Below are positions 1 to 6,509 of a stretch of DNA of 8,950 nt, piece after piece. A model generated the notes under the pieces. It ran no database searches, was not told the DNA's origin, and was given only the letters and a program-made list of their open reading frames with translations. The translations under genes were made by a program, and so were the position numbers. Source of the DNA: an uncultured Dechloromonas sp. (lineage in GTDB: Bacteria > Pseudomonadota > Gammaproteobacteria > Burkholderiales > Rhodocyclaceae); the NCBI GenBank assembly GCA_946477505.1, contig CAMKYP010000131.1, positions 1-8,950 of the forward strand, written 5' to 3'. Positions within the stretch are counted from its first letter, which is position 1. Every line of letters starts with the position of its first letter.

Positions 1-1136
1 GACGAATCGCTGGTCTGCATCTCAAGCAGCGACTGCAACCATTTGTGCGTCTTGATCTGCAGGTCGGCGCTCGACTCGTCCATGTCCTTGTACAACCAGT
101 GTGCCGCCACACCTTCCTGCGCGACGTTGTGCATCTCGCGAGTGCGGATTTGCACCTCGACCGGCGTGCCGTAGGGGCCAATCAACGTCGTGTGCAGCGA
201 CTGGTAGCCGTTGGCCTTGGGAATCGCAATGTAATCCTTGAATTTTCCGGGTACCGGCTTGAACAGGCTGTGCAGGGCGCCGAGCGCCAGATAGCAGGTC
301 GGCACGTTGTCGACGACGACACGGAAACCGTAGATGTCGAGCACCTGCGAGAAGGACAGGTGCTTGTCCTTCATCTTGCGGAAGATGGAATACAGGCTCT
401 TTTCGCGTCCGAAGACCTCGGCCCTCAGGCCGGCATGCACCAGCTTGTCGCGAATCCCGTCGAGGATGCGGGTAAGCAGTTCCTTGCGATTACCCCGCGC
501 GGCGTTGAGCGCCTTGGACAAGACCTGGGCGCGATGCGGGTGAATCAGCGAGAACGACAGATCCTGCAGTTCGCGGTACAGCTTGTTCAGGCCCAGGCGC
601 AAGGCGATCGGAGCGTAGATTTCCAGCGTTTCGCGGGCGATGCGGGCACGCTTGTCGGCACGCATCGCCGACATCGTCTGCAAGTTGTGCTGGCGGTCGG
701 CCAGCTTGATGAGCACGACGCGCAAATCGCGCGCCATGGCCATCAGCATCTTGCGGAAATTTTCGGCCTGCGCTTCCTGATAGGAAGCGAACTCCATCTT
801 GTCGAGCTTGGAGAGGCCATCGACCAGTTCGGCGACTTCCTTGCCGAATTTCTCGGCCAGTTCGTGCTTGGTAGTGCCGGTATCCTCCAGCACATCGTGC
901 ATCAGCGCCGCGCAGATCGCATCGGCGTCCATGCGCCATTCAACCACGGCGCCGGCAACGGCCAGCGGATGGGTGATGTAGGGCTCGCCCGACATGCGCT
1001 TCTGATGCGCGTGGGCCTTGGCCGCGAAAGCGTACGCGGCCTGGATTCTCGTTACATCGGCGGTAGGGAGATAGTCGAGACTATCGAGGAAAACCCGGTA
1101 GGCGGGTTCCACACAGGATGGCGGCGCAGAATCCAT
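1..1136 (-). CDS. spoT: Bifunctional (p)ppGpp synthetase/hydrolase SpoT, N-terminal part (cut by left window edge)
   Basis: Makes and degrades the alarmone (p)ppGpp in the cytoplasm, the core of the stringent response. The minus-strand frame is open from an ATG at 1136 to the window edge (378 codons plus 2 bases). The N-terminal HD hydrolase domain (about 30-190) keeps the metal and catalytic motifs: ITHP with H56, HDVLEDT with H80/D81 and E84/D85, and LADRQHN with D147/N151. The synthetase domain (about 240-350) has DIYGFR (D267), KFKDYIAIPKANGYQSLHT (298-316) and VEVQIRT (E327). KFKD resembles the RFKD motif of bifunctional Rel/SpoT rather than the EFDD of monofunctional RelA, so both activities are expected. 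TGS, helical and ACT regions would lie beyond the edge. The start is fixed by an in-frame TGA 9 bases upstream of the ATG and a GGTGAA-like ribosome site. It follows rpoZ by 21 bp, as in the E. coli gmk-rpoZ-spoT order. Identity is firm; symbols rel or relA are used in some genomes. Confidence 0.96.
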   Translation of the reverse strand, partial: MDSAPPSCVEPAYRVFLDSLDYLPTADVTRIQAAYAFAAKAHAHQKRMSGEPYITHPLAVAGAVVEWRMDADAICAALMHDVLEDTGTTKHELAEKFGKEVAELVDGLSKLDKMEFASYQEAQAENFRKMLMAMARDLRVVLIKLADRQHNLQTMSAMRADKRARIARETLEIYAPIALRLGLNKLYRELQDLSFSLIHPHRAQVLSKALNAARGNRKELLTRILDGIRDKLVHAGLRAEVFGREKSLYSIFRKMKDKHLSFSQVLDIYGFRVVVDNVPTCYLALGALHSLFKPVPGKFKDYIAIPKANGYQSLHTTLIGPYGTPVEVQIRTREMHNVAQEGVAAHWLYKDMDESSADLQIKTHKWLQSLLEMQTSDS

Positions 1137-1157
1137 AGGTCTTCACCGCCCCATGAC

Positions 1158-1364
1158 TCAGGCCTGACCGCGGTTCAGCACTTCCAGACCAACCTTGCCA
1201 GAACCCATTTCCTTCAGCGCGACAACCGTCGGCTTGTGCTTTTCCGGGTCCACCAACGGCGTGGCGCCATTGGCCAATTGACGGGCGCGGTGTGCGGCGG
1301 CAAGGGTCATCTGGAAACGGTTCGGAATTCTCTTCAGGCAGTCATCAACGGTAACGCGAGCCAT
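1158..1364 (-). CDS. rpoZ: DNA-directed RNA polymerase omega subunit
   Basis: Smallest subunit of RNA polymerase; it helps fold and chaperone beta-prime and forms part of one ppGpp-binding site in E. coli polymerase. The 68-residue product begins MARVTVDDCLKRIPNRFQM and continues with LAAAHRARQLANGATPLV, both typical of proteobacterial omega; most of its length is the conserved omega domain. It is shorter than the 91-residue E. coli protein, losing only the variable C-terminal tail, which is common in betaproteobacteria. The start has an AGAGG ribosome site about 8 bases upstream (plus-strand 1370-1374). It sits 15 bp after gmk and 21 bp before spoT, so it is very probably read from the same transcript. 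The cluster links polymerase to ppGpp biology, though omega is a general polymerase component. Confidence 0.96.
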   Translation of the reverse strand: MARVTVDDCLKRIPNRFQMTLAAAHRARQLANGATPLVDPEKHKPTVVALKEMGSGKVGLEVLNRGQA

Positions 1365-1379
1365 GCTAAACCTCTAATT

Positions 1380-1988
1380 TCAAATCAATCTTTCGAACAG
1401 GGCGGCGTGACGGACACGCTGAACCCCGACGCTCAGGCGGGAGGCGCGCACGACGGCACGCAAATCTTCCAGCGCCTGCGCTAACTGGTCGTTAATAATA
1501 ACATAGTCGAATTCGCCAACATGGCGCATCTCGGCCTGCGCCGCAGCCAGACGGCGGGCGATGACGTCGGCGCTATCGGTGCCTCGGCCGGTCAGGCGGC
1601 TGGTCAATTCTTCCATCGACGGCGGCAGGATGAAGATGCCGATCGCTGCGGGAAAAAGCTTGCGGACCTGTTGCGCCCCCTGCCAGTCGATTTCCAGCAG
1701 CACATCATGACCGAGCGCCAACTGGTCGGCGATCCATTTCTTCGAGGTACCGTAGAAGTTTCCGTGCACCTCGGCCCACTCCAGGAATTCCTGGCGAGCG
1801 ATCATGGCCTGGAACGCGATGGTGTCGACGAAATGATACGCGCGCCCGTTCTCCTCGCCCGGACGCGGGTCACGCGTCGTAAAGGAGATCGACAAGTGCA
1901 CGCCGCTTTCCTGCTCCAGCAGCATGCGCACCAAGGTGGTCTTGCCTGCCCCCGAGGGTGCGGCGACGACAAAGAGATTTCCGGCCAT
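1380..1988 (-). CDS. gmk: Guanylate kinase
   Basis: Transfers phosphate from ATP to GMP (or dGMP), giving GDP; it feeds GTP synthesis and therefore (p)ppGpp precursor supply. The product is 202 residues, the normal family length. Visible motifs are the P-loop PSGAGKT (11-17), the GMP-binding segment TTRDPRPGE (37-45) followed by NGRAYHFV (47-54), WAEVHGNFYGTS (71-82), LEIDWQGAQQVR (98-109) and the lid arginines in RLTGRGTDSADVIARRL (131-147). The ATG at 1988 has a GGGAAA ribosome site about 8 bases upstream and puts the P-loop at the usual distance from the N-terminus. It lies 42 bp after the histidine kinase gene, the largest gap in this leftward run. That gap contains a small hairpin and a possible -10 element, so gmk-rpoZ-spoT may have their own promoter in addition to read-through. 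Nothing in the protein looks abnormal. Confidence 0.97.
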   Translation of the reverse strand: MAGNLFVVAAPSGAGKTTLVRMLLEQESGVHLSISFTTRDPRPGEENGRAYHFVDTIAFQAMIARQEFLEWAEVHGNFYGTSKKWIADQLALGHDVLLEIDWQGAQQVRKLFPAAIGIFILPPSMEELTSRLTGRGTDSADVIARRLAAAQAEMRHVGEFDYVIINDQLAQALEDLRAVVRASRLSVGVQRVRHAALFERLI

Positions 1989-2009
1989 ACGTATGTTTCC
2001 CGTGCGAAC

Positions 2010-2024
2010 TGGCGCCGCGCGCCA
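2010..2024 (-). other. Perfect 6-bp stem / 3-nt loop hairpin in the gmk leader
   Basis: TGGCGC (2010-2015) and GCGCCA (2019-2024) are exact inverted repeats around a 3-base loop, in the 42-bp gap between the histidine kinase stop and the gmk start. In the minus-strand transcript the run of five T residues lies before the stem rather than after it, so it does not read as an intrinsic terminator for the leftward operon. If transcription starts at the -10 candidate just upstream, the stem would sit almost at the 5' end of the gmk message. It could then act as a stabilising structure; this is inference. Confidence 0.4.
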
Positions 2025-2030
2025 AAAACG

Positions 2031-4607
2031 TCATTGTAGCGGCGGCTTCGGCAACCAGCGACGCAGTATCTGAGTCAAGCGATCCGGATCGACCGGCTTG
2101 GCGATATGGTCGTTCATGCCGGCTTCCAGACAGCGCTGGCGATCTTCGGCGAAGGCATTGGCAGTCATGGCGATGATCGGGGTCGTCGCATACTCCGGCA
2201 TACCCCGGATACGGCGAGTCACTTCGAATCCGTCGATACCCGGCATCTGCAGATCCATCAGGATGAGGTCGTAGCGGACTGCCTGCACCCTGGCAATGGC
2301 CTGTTCGCCCCCCTCGGCCATATCCAGCGGCAGGCCTGCAATTTCGCGAATCAATTCGCACGCCACTTCACGATTCAAAGGCTCATCCTCGACAAGCAGG
2401 ATACGCACCGCCGGATCATGACTGATCGGATACTCCGTTTCGGGCACCTCCGCCTCGGCAGCCGCACCGGGAGCCGCCTTGCCGAAGCGCGCGGTCATCC
2501 AGAAGGTGCTGCCCTCTCCCTGCACACTGTCGACACCTGTCTTGCCGCCCATCAGTTCGGCTAGGCGCTGCGTAATGACCAATCCAAGACCGGTTCCACC
2601 ATACTGGCGAGTCGTCGAGTTATCGGCCTGCTCAAACGGACGGAACAGCCGCTGACGCACATCCTCGGGAATACCGATACCGCTGTCCTGAACCTCAAAG
2701 CGCACCCGCAGACTGTTTTCATCCTCGTCGACAACCGCCCCGCGCAAAACGATGGCGCCGGCCTCGGTAAATTTGATGGCATTGCTGACATAGTTCAGCA
2801 ATGCCTGACTGAGCCGTGTGCTGTCGCCAACCAGACAGGATGGCAGCCCATCCATCACGGTCCGGAAAACAAGCCCCTTGGCCGTGGCCTTGTCGACACT
2901 CAGCCCGATGACCCGCTCGACCACATCCGCAAGGCGGAAGGATGCCTGCTCAAGTACCAGCTTGCCCGATTCGATCTTGGAAATATCGAGGACGTCGTTG
3001 ATGATCGACAGCAGGTGATCGGCCGACCCCAAAATCTTGTCGAGCCGGTCGGCCTGACGCGGCGCAAGCTCGTCCCGCTTGAGCAGGTGCGCCAAGCCAA
3101 CGATGGCATTCATCGGCGTACGGATTTCATGGCTCATGTTGGCGAGAAACGCGCTCTTCGTCCGGTTGGCCGACTCGGCGGCATCCTTGGCCTGTTCGAG
3201 TTGCGCCGTCCGCTCCCGTACCAGCACCTCAAGATGCTGGCGATAAATCTCCAGCTCCTGCGCATTGCGTTTCGGTTCGTCGATATCCGTGACAAGCCCG
3301 ACCAGACCGACAAAATTGCCTTCCTCGTCGAGTAGGCGCCGCCCGCACAGAAAGCCCCAGAACGTCGAACCATCGCGACGGACATATTCCCGTTCCAACC
3401 GGACCAAAGGAATTTCGGAAGCCATCAGTTTGAGCATTTTTTCGCGCCCCACCTCCCGCTCGTCAGGATGGACCAGCGACACATATTCATCGCCAATCAG
3501 TTCTGCCATGGGAATGCCCCACATGGCCGACATCCGTTCGTTGGCCATCACGATGCGCCCTCGCGGATCGACCAGGAAAATTGCGCCATCGGAGGTATCG
3601 AAAAGCGTCCGCAATATACGCTCGCGCTCGCCAAGACGGCTGGCATAGCGATGCATCATGAAGAGCGCACCACCGCTCAGCCCGATGAACAGGATCAACA
3701 TGGCCAGGATGACTCGCCGCTGGCCCTGCCAGGGTTGCAGATAATGGTCCCCGGGAACGCCGACGTCGATATAGAAACGGTAGTCCGGATTGAAGCGGTA
3801 GGCATGCAAGCGGGGCGGGCCATCAACGCCTGCCGCGTTGAAAACGTAAGTACCTTCGTTCGGATTGACCGCCAACGCCGCGCTGAACTCCCGCGACACG
3901 TCGGTCGAACCGTGCTCGGAAAGCGATCCGTTCATCGGCACCCGGGCGAGCAGCGTCAGATCGCGGTCGCGCCAGGAGATCGAACCGGCATCACCGACAC
4001 GCAGCCCGGCAAAGCGTTGCTGAAAATAGTTCAGGTCCACACCGGCGTAGGCAACCCCGGCAAACGCGCCGCGGACATCGGGCAGGCGCCGCGCGATAAC
4101 GACCATCGCCCTGCCGGTCACCCGTCCCACCAGCGGCTTGGACATGACCCATTCGAGCGCCGGGTTATCCCGCAAGCGTTGAAAGTAATCCCGGTCGTCA
4201 ACCTTCACTCCGACCCCGCCTCCGCTGCCAAACCCGACCACGGAAACCCCGTCAGCATTTGCAATGCGCAGCACGCCCAGTGGCGGCAAGCGTTCCCGCT
4301 GACGGCTGAGAAAGCCCTCCATGGCCTCTGACGAGCCGTGGGCGCTCACGACATGCTCTACGTAATGATCGATGGCATCCCGCAGCAGCAGATCGACCTT
4401 CTCCAAGGATGCCGCCACATCACGCTCGACCAGCATGGCGAGATTTTCGGTCGTCTGCCGTGTCTGGCTGCGATGCTGCCGGAGGCTGGTCGTCAGCAGG
4501 TAGGAGCCCAGCGCAATGGCCGACAGGATCACCGCCAGCCACCCCAGTATGAAGCGCTGCGTCAGCGCCGTCGGAGACAGGGGGGTAACGACGCCGACAG
4601 CTTGCAT
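2031..4607 (-). CDS. Membrane-bound hybrid sensor histidine kinase (Cache-like sensor, PAS, HisKA, HATPase, receiver)
   Basis: Senses an unknown signal and autophosphorylates on histidine, then passes phosphate to its own receiver. Order in the 858 residues: transmembrane helix about 19-41; extracytoplasmic double-Cache-like region about 45-295 (DDRDYFQRLRDNPALEWVMS at 137-156 and a VAYAGVDLNYF segment are typical); transmembrane helix about 299-318; PAS about 328-445; coiled linker 445-485; HisKA with SHEIRTPMN (phosphoacceptor H493); HATPase with N box NYVSNAIKF (605-613), DSGIGIP (641-647) and GGTGLGL (670-676); receiver about 733-855 with E740/D741, phosphoacceptor D785, T815 and K837. 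All catalytic residues are present, so it should be active. There is no HPt domain and no response regulator nearby, so the downstream partner is encoded elsewhere. It starts 10 bp after yicC with only a weak ribosome site, suggesting translational coupling. The ligand cannot be inferred from sequence. Confidence 0.93.
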   Translation of the reverse strand: MQAVGVVTPLSPTALTQRFILGWLAVILSAIALGSYLLTTSLRQHRSQTRQTTENLAMLVERDVAASLEKVDLLLRDAIDHYVEHVVSAHGSSEAMEGFLSRQRERLPPLGVLRIANADGVSVVGFGSGGGVGVKVDDRDYFQRLRDNPALEWVMSKPLVGRVTGRAMVVIARRLPDVRGAFAGVAYAGVDLNYFQQRFAGLRVGDAGSISWRDRDLTLLARVPMNGSLSEHGSTDVSREFSAALAVNPNEGTYVFNAAGVDGPPRLHAYRFNPDYRFYIDVGVPGDHYLQPWQGQRRVILAMLILFIGLSGGALFMMHRYASRLGERERILRTLFDTSDGAIFLVDPRGRIVMANERMSAMWGIPMAELIGDEYVSLVHPDEREVGREKMLKLMASEIPLVRLEREYVRRDGSTFWGFLCGRRLLDEEGNFVGLVGLVTDIDEPKRNAQELEIYRQHLEVLVRERTAQLEQAKDAAESANRTKSAFLANMSHEIRTPMNAIVGLAHLLKRDELAPRQADRLDKILGSADHLLSIINDVLDISKIESGKLVLEQASFRLADVVERVIGLSVDKATAKGLVFRTVMDGLPSCLVGDSTRLSQALLNYVSNAIKFTEAGAIVLRGAVVDEDENSLRVRFEVQDSGIGIPEDVRQRLFRPFEQADNSTTRQYGGTGLGLVITQRLAELMGGKTGVDSVQGEGSTFWMTARFGKAAPGAAAEAEVPETEYPISHDPAVRILLVEDEPLNREVACELIREIAGLPLDMAEGGEQAIARVQAVRYDLILMDLQMPGIDGFEVTRRIRGMPEYATTPIIAMTANAFAEDRQRCLEAGMNDHIAKPVDPDRLTQILRRWLPKPPLQ
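2033..2038 (-). promoter_or_regulatory. Possible -10 element for gmk-rpoZ-spoT
   Basis: The minus strand reads TACAAT here, a 5-of-6 match to the sigma-70 -10 consensus, overlapping the last codons and stop of the histidine kinase gene. The position gives a plausible start site about 35-40 bases before the gmk ATG. The hexamer 17 bases upstream (TCGCTG, plus-strand 2056-2061) is a poor -35 match, so this is weak evidence and may be chance. Confidence 0.25.
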
Positions 4608-4617
4608 GGTCCGGCTT

Positions 4618-5484
4618 TTATTCCAGGTTCTGGATCTGTTCGCGCATCTGCTCGATGAGCAGTTTGAGATCCATGGAGGCCTGGGAGACCTCTGTAATTG
4701 CCGACTTGGAACCCAGCGTATTGGCTTCTCGATTCAATTCCTGCATCAGGAAATCGAGTCGCTTGCCACAGGCCCCACCCTGTTTCAGGATGCGCTCGAC
4801 CTCGTCGAGATGAGTGGTCAGACGGCTGAGTTCCTCGGCCACGTCGATGCGCGTGGCAAACACGGCTACTTCCTGCAGGATGCGATCGTCACTGGCGTTA
4901 CCCAAGGCCTCGGTCAGCCGCTGGCGCAGTTTTTCGGTAAACAGTGCCTGCGCTTCGGGAATGCGGGGCGCGACGCGACGCACGATGTCGCGCATGCCAT
5001 TGACCCGTTCGACGATCATGGCCACCAGCTTGGCGCCTTCGCGACCGCGGCTGGCGGTAAAGTCGTCGAGCGCCTCACGGGCGAGCGCCATGACCTCCGG
5101 CCCGAGCGCCGCGAAATCGACGCTCTGGTCGCCGAACATGCCGGGCCAGCGCAGGGTTTCGTTCACGCTCAGCGGTGCCGCATCGGGCAACTGCGCACGC
5201 ACCTGGGCGCTCAGTGCTTGCAGGGTAGCAAGCAAATCGCCGTTGAGTTGAAGCTGCTCGGCCCGAGCCGCCGCCGCATTGAAGGACAATCGGCATTCGA
5301 CCTTGCCGCGCGACAGGCGGGCGGAAAGCAGCTCGCGCAGCGGCATTTCCAGCGCCCGCAAATCCTCGTTAACCCTGAAATGAAAATCCAGATAGCGGGA
5401 ATTGACGCTTTTCAGCTCTATTTGCAGCGAACCGCGATCTACATCACGGGTTTTCACTGCATAACCAGTCATACTACAAATCAT
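4618..5484 (-). CDS. yicC: YicC/YloC family endoribonuclease
   Basis: Member of the YicC/YloC family; the E. coli protein is an endoribonuclease implicated in small-RNA (RyhB) turnover. The 288-residue product has the family N-terminus MICSMTGYAV with SVNSRYLDFHFR (27-38) and RGKVECRL, and the family C-terminal domain with GKRLDFLMQELNREANTLGSKS-type sequence (about 247-268). Length matches the family (about 287-290). The ATG at 5484 is preferred over the in-frame ATG at 5472, because homologues start MIxSMT and a GGAG ribosome site (5496-5499) lies 11 bases upstream of the first ATG but 23 from the second. It is the first gene of the leftward run and is divergent from the Ser/Thr kinase. In E. 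coli yicC is divergent from rph; here two signalling genes separate them. Assignment to the family is firm; the RNA targets are unknown. Confidence 0.95.
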   Translation of the reverse strand: MICSMTGYAVKTRDVDRGSLQIELKSVNSRYLDFHFRVNEDLRALEMPLRELLSARLSRGKVECRLSFNAAAARAEQLQLNGDLLATLQALSAQVRAQLPDAAPLSVNETLRWPGMFGDQSVDFAALGPEVMALAREALDDFTASRGREGAKLVAMIVERVNGMRDIVRRVAPRIPEAQALFTEKLRQRLTEALGNASDDRILQEVAVFATRIDVAEELSRLTTHLDEVERILKQGGACGKRLDFLMQELNREANTLGSKSAITEVSQASMDLKLLIEQMREQIQNLE

Positions 5485-5561
5485 TATCGGGGAGTCTCCA
5501 GCTTTACAGGCCGGACAACACGCCCGAAAATGCCTGAAATTGCATCATAACCGCGAGCTCC
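5485..5561. promoter_or_regulatory. Divergent intergenic region between yicC and the Ser/Thr kinase
   Basis: This 77-bp gap must carry the start signals of both outward gene sets. It contains one promoter candidate on each strand (listed separately) whose predicted start sites lie close together, near 5537. It also holds a short odd palindrome GGAGTCTCC (5491-5499), which includes the yicC ribosome site on the minus strand and could be an operator half-site. No obvious terminator or riboswitch fold was seen. A bound regulator here could affect both directions, but none is identified. Confidence 0.6.
5503..5531 (+). promoter_or_regulatory. Candidate sigma-70 promoter for the kinase-phosphatase-rph-rdgB run
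   Basis: TTTACA (5503-5508) matches the -35 consensus TTGACA in 5 of 6 positions. A 17-base spacer separates it from GAAAAT (5526-5531), a 4-of-6 match to TATAAT. The expected start near 5538 leaves a leader of about 24 bases before the ATG at 5562. Optimal spacing and position make this the best rightward candidate, but it is a consensus match only. Confidence 0.5.
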
Positions 5562-5573
5562 ATGGCGCAACAA
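5544..5573 (-). promoter_or_regulatory. Candidate sigma-70 promoter for yicC
   Basis: On the minus strand TATGAT (plus positions 5544-5549) matches the -10 consensus in 5 of 6 positions. An 18-base spacer precedes it, with TTGTTG (5568-5573) as a 3-of-6 -35. The start would fall near 5537, giving a leader of about 50 bases before the yicC ATG. The -35 lies inside the first codons of the divergent Ser/Thr kinase gene. Moderate to weak support. Confidence 0.4.
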
Positions 5574-6509
5574 GCCAATCAACCGTTACCCAACGGCCAC
5601 CAACTTGAGGAATACACGATAGACCGCCAGCTCTCGCTCGGCGGTTTTTCCATCGTATATCTCGCGACCGACCCTGAGGGGCGACAGGTTGCTATCAAGG
5701 AGTATCTGCCAAACAGCCTGGCGTTGCGCAGCCGCGGCGAGATCAACCCGGTCATCACGGCGGAACACCTGGGTGCCTTCCGCTACGGCATGAAGTGCTT
5801 CTTCGAGGAAGGCCGCGCGCTGGCCCGCCTGTCACACCCGAACGTGATCCGCGTGTTGAACTTCTTTCGCGCCAACGACACGGTATACATGGTCATGGAG
5901 TACGAGCATGGCCGGACGCTGCAGGAGTTCATCCAGAAACACCAGGGACACATTTCGGAGCGCTTCATCCGCGGTGTGTTCACCCGCATGCTGAACGGCC
6001 TGCGCGAGGTGCACTCCAACAAGCTGCTGCATCTGGACCTGAAGCCATCGAACATCTACCTGCGTGGCGACAACACGCCCGTGCTGATCGACTTCGGCGC
6101 CGCCCGCCAAACACTGATCACCGACCAGCCCGTCCTCAAGCCGATGTACACCCCGGGTTTTGCGTCGCCCGAACACTACGGCACACGCAAGGATCTCGGC
6201 CCCTGGAGCGACATTTACAGTGTCGGCGCTTCAATGTATGCCTGCCTGGCCGGCGTGGCCCCGCAGGCTGCCGACAGCCGCATGAAAAAGGACACGCTGG
6301 CCCCGGCCATGCTGCGCTGGGACGGCCAGTATTCCGACCGCCTGCTTGAGATCATCGACTGGTGCCTGAATCTCAACCATCTGTACCGGCCGCAAAGTGT
6401 TTTCGCCCTGCAGAAAGCACTTGTCGAAGCCATTACCCCGCCCCGCCCGAAGACCAATCCCAACTGGCTTGGCCGCTTCGTGGATAAATTCAGGAATCCG
6501 CTGCGATGA
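5562..6509 (+). CDS. Hanks-type serine/threonine protein kinase, soluble, non-RD
   Basis: Phosphorylates proteins on Ser/Thr using ATP; targets unknown. The 315 residues are essentially one kinase domain (about 17-292). Visible are the glycine loop LSLGGFSIVY (24-33), VAIK (K46), the helix-C glutamate near E83, the catalytic loop HLDLKPSN (157-164; D159, K161, N164), DFG (177-179), an ASPE version of APE (201-204), D217 in SDIYSVG and R276. Two departures: the first and third glycines of GxGxxG are serine (S25, S30), and HRD is HLD, so it is a non-RD kinase. No transmembrane helix or sensor domain is present, unlike PknB-type kinases; the tail (about 297-315, NWLGRFVDKFRNPLR) is basic with spaced W/F residues and might touch membrane or a partner. 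The ATG at 5562 has only a weak GAG ribosome site, but no better in-frame start exists. The stop overlaps the phosphatase start (ATGA). Confidence 0.93.
   Translation: MAQQANQPLPNGHQLEEYTIDRQLSLGGFSIVYLATDPEGRQVAIKEYLPNSLALRSRGEINPVITAEHLGAFRYGMKCFFEEGRALARLSHPNVIRVLNFFRANDTVYMVMEYEHGRTLQEFIQKHQGHISERFIRGVFTRMLNGLREVHSNKLLHLDLKPSNIYLRGDNTPVLIDFGAARQTLITDQPVLKPMYTPGFASPEHYGTRKDLGPWSDIYSVGASMYACLAGVAPQAADSRMKKDTLAPAMLRWDGQYSDRLLEIIDWCLNLNHLYRPQSVFALQKALVEAITPPRPKTNPNWLGRFVDKFRNPLR

Noticed and set aside
1137..1154. Upstream in-frame ATG at 1154 as the spoT start
   Set aside because: It is followed after two codons by an in-frame TGA, so only the ATG at 1136 can begin the protein.
45..1484. 479-codon plus-strand open frame crossing spoT, rpoZ and the end of gmk
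   Set aside because: It is antisense to three clearly recognised genes, its product is rich in His/Gln/Arg with no recognisable domain, and long antisense frames are expected in high-GC DNA with strong codon bias.
2010..2030. Hairpin plus A-run read as a rho-independent terminator
   Set aside because: On the plus strand the stem is followed by A rather than T, and on the minus strand the T-run comes before the stem, so neither orientation fits an intrinsic terminator.
3468..4331. 287-codon plus-strand open frame inside the histidine kinase gene
   Set aside because: It overlaps the Cache/PAS region of a well-supported hybrid kinase on the other strand and resembles no known protein.
4516..5550. 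344-codon plus-strand open frame antisense to yicC
   Set aside because: It mirrors the YicC coding frame, has low-complexity HQR-rich composition and no ribosome site; YicC on the other strand has firm family motifs along its whole length.
5530..5550. Six-codon leader ORF (MPEIAS) ahead of the Ser/Thr kinase
   Set aside because: Its ATG overlaps the predicted -10 element, so it would lie upstream of the transcription start, and it has no ribosome site.
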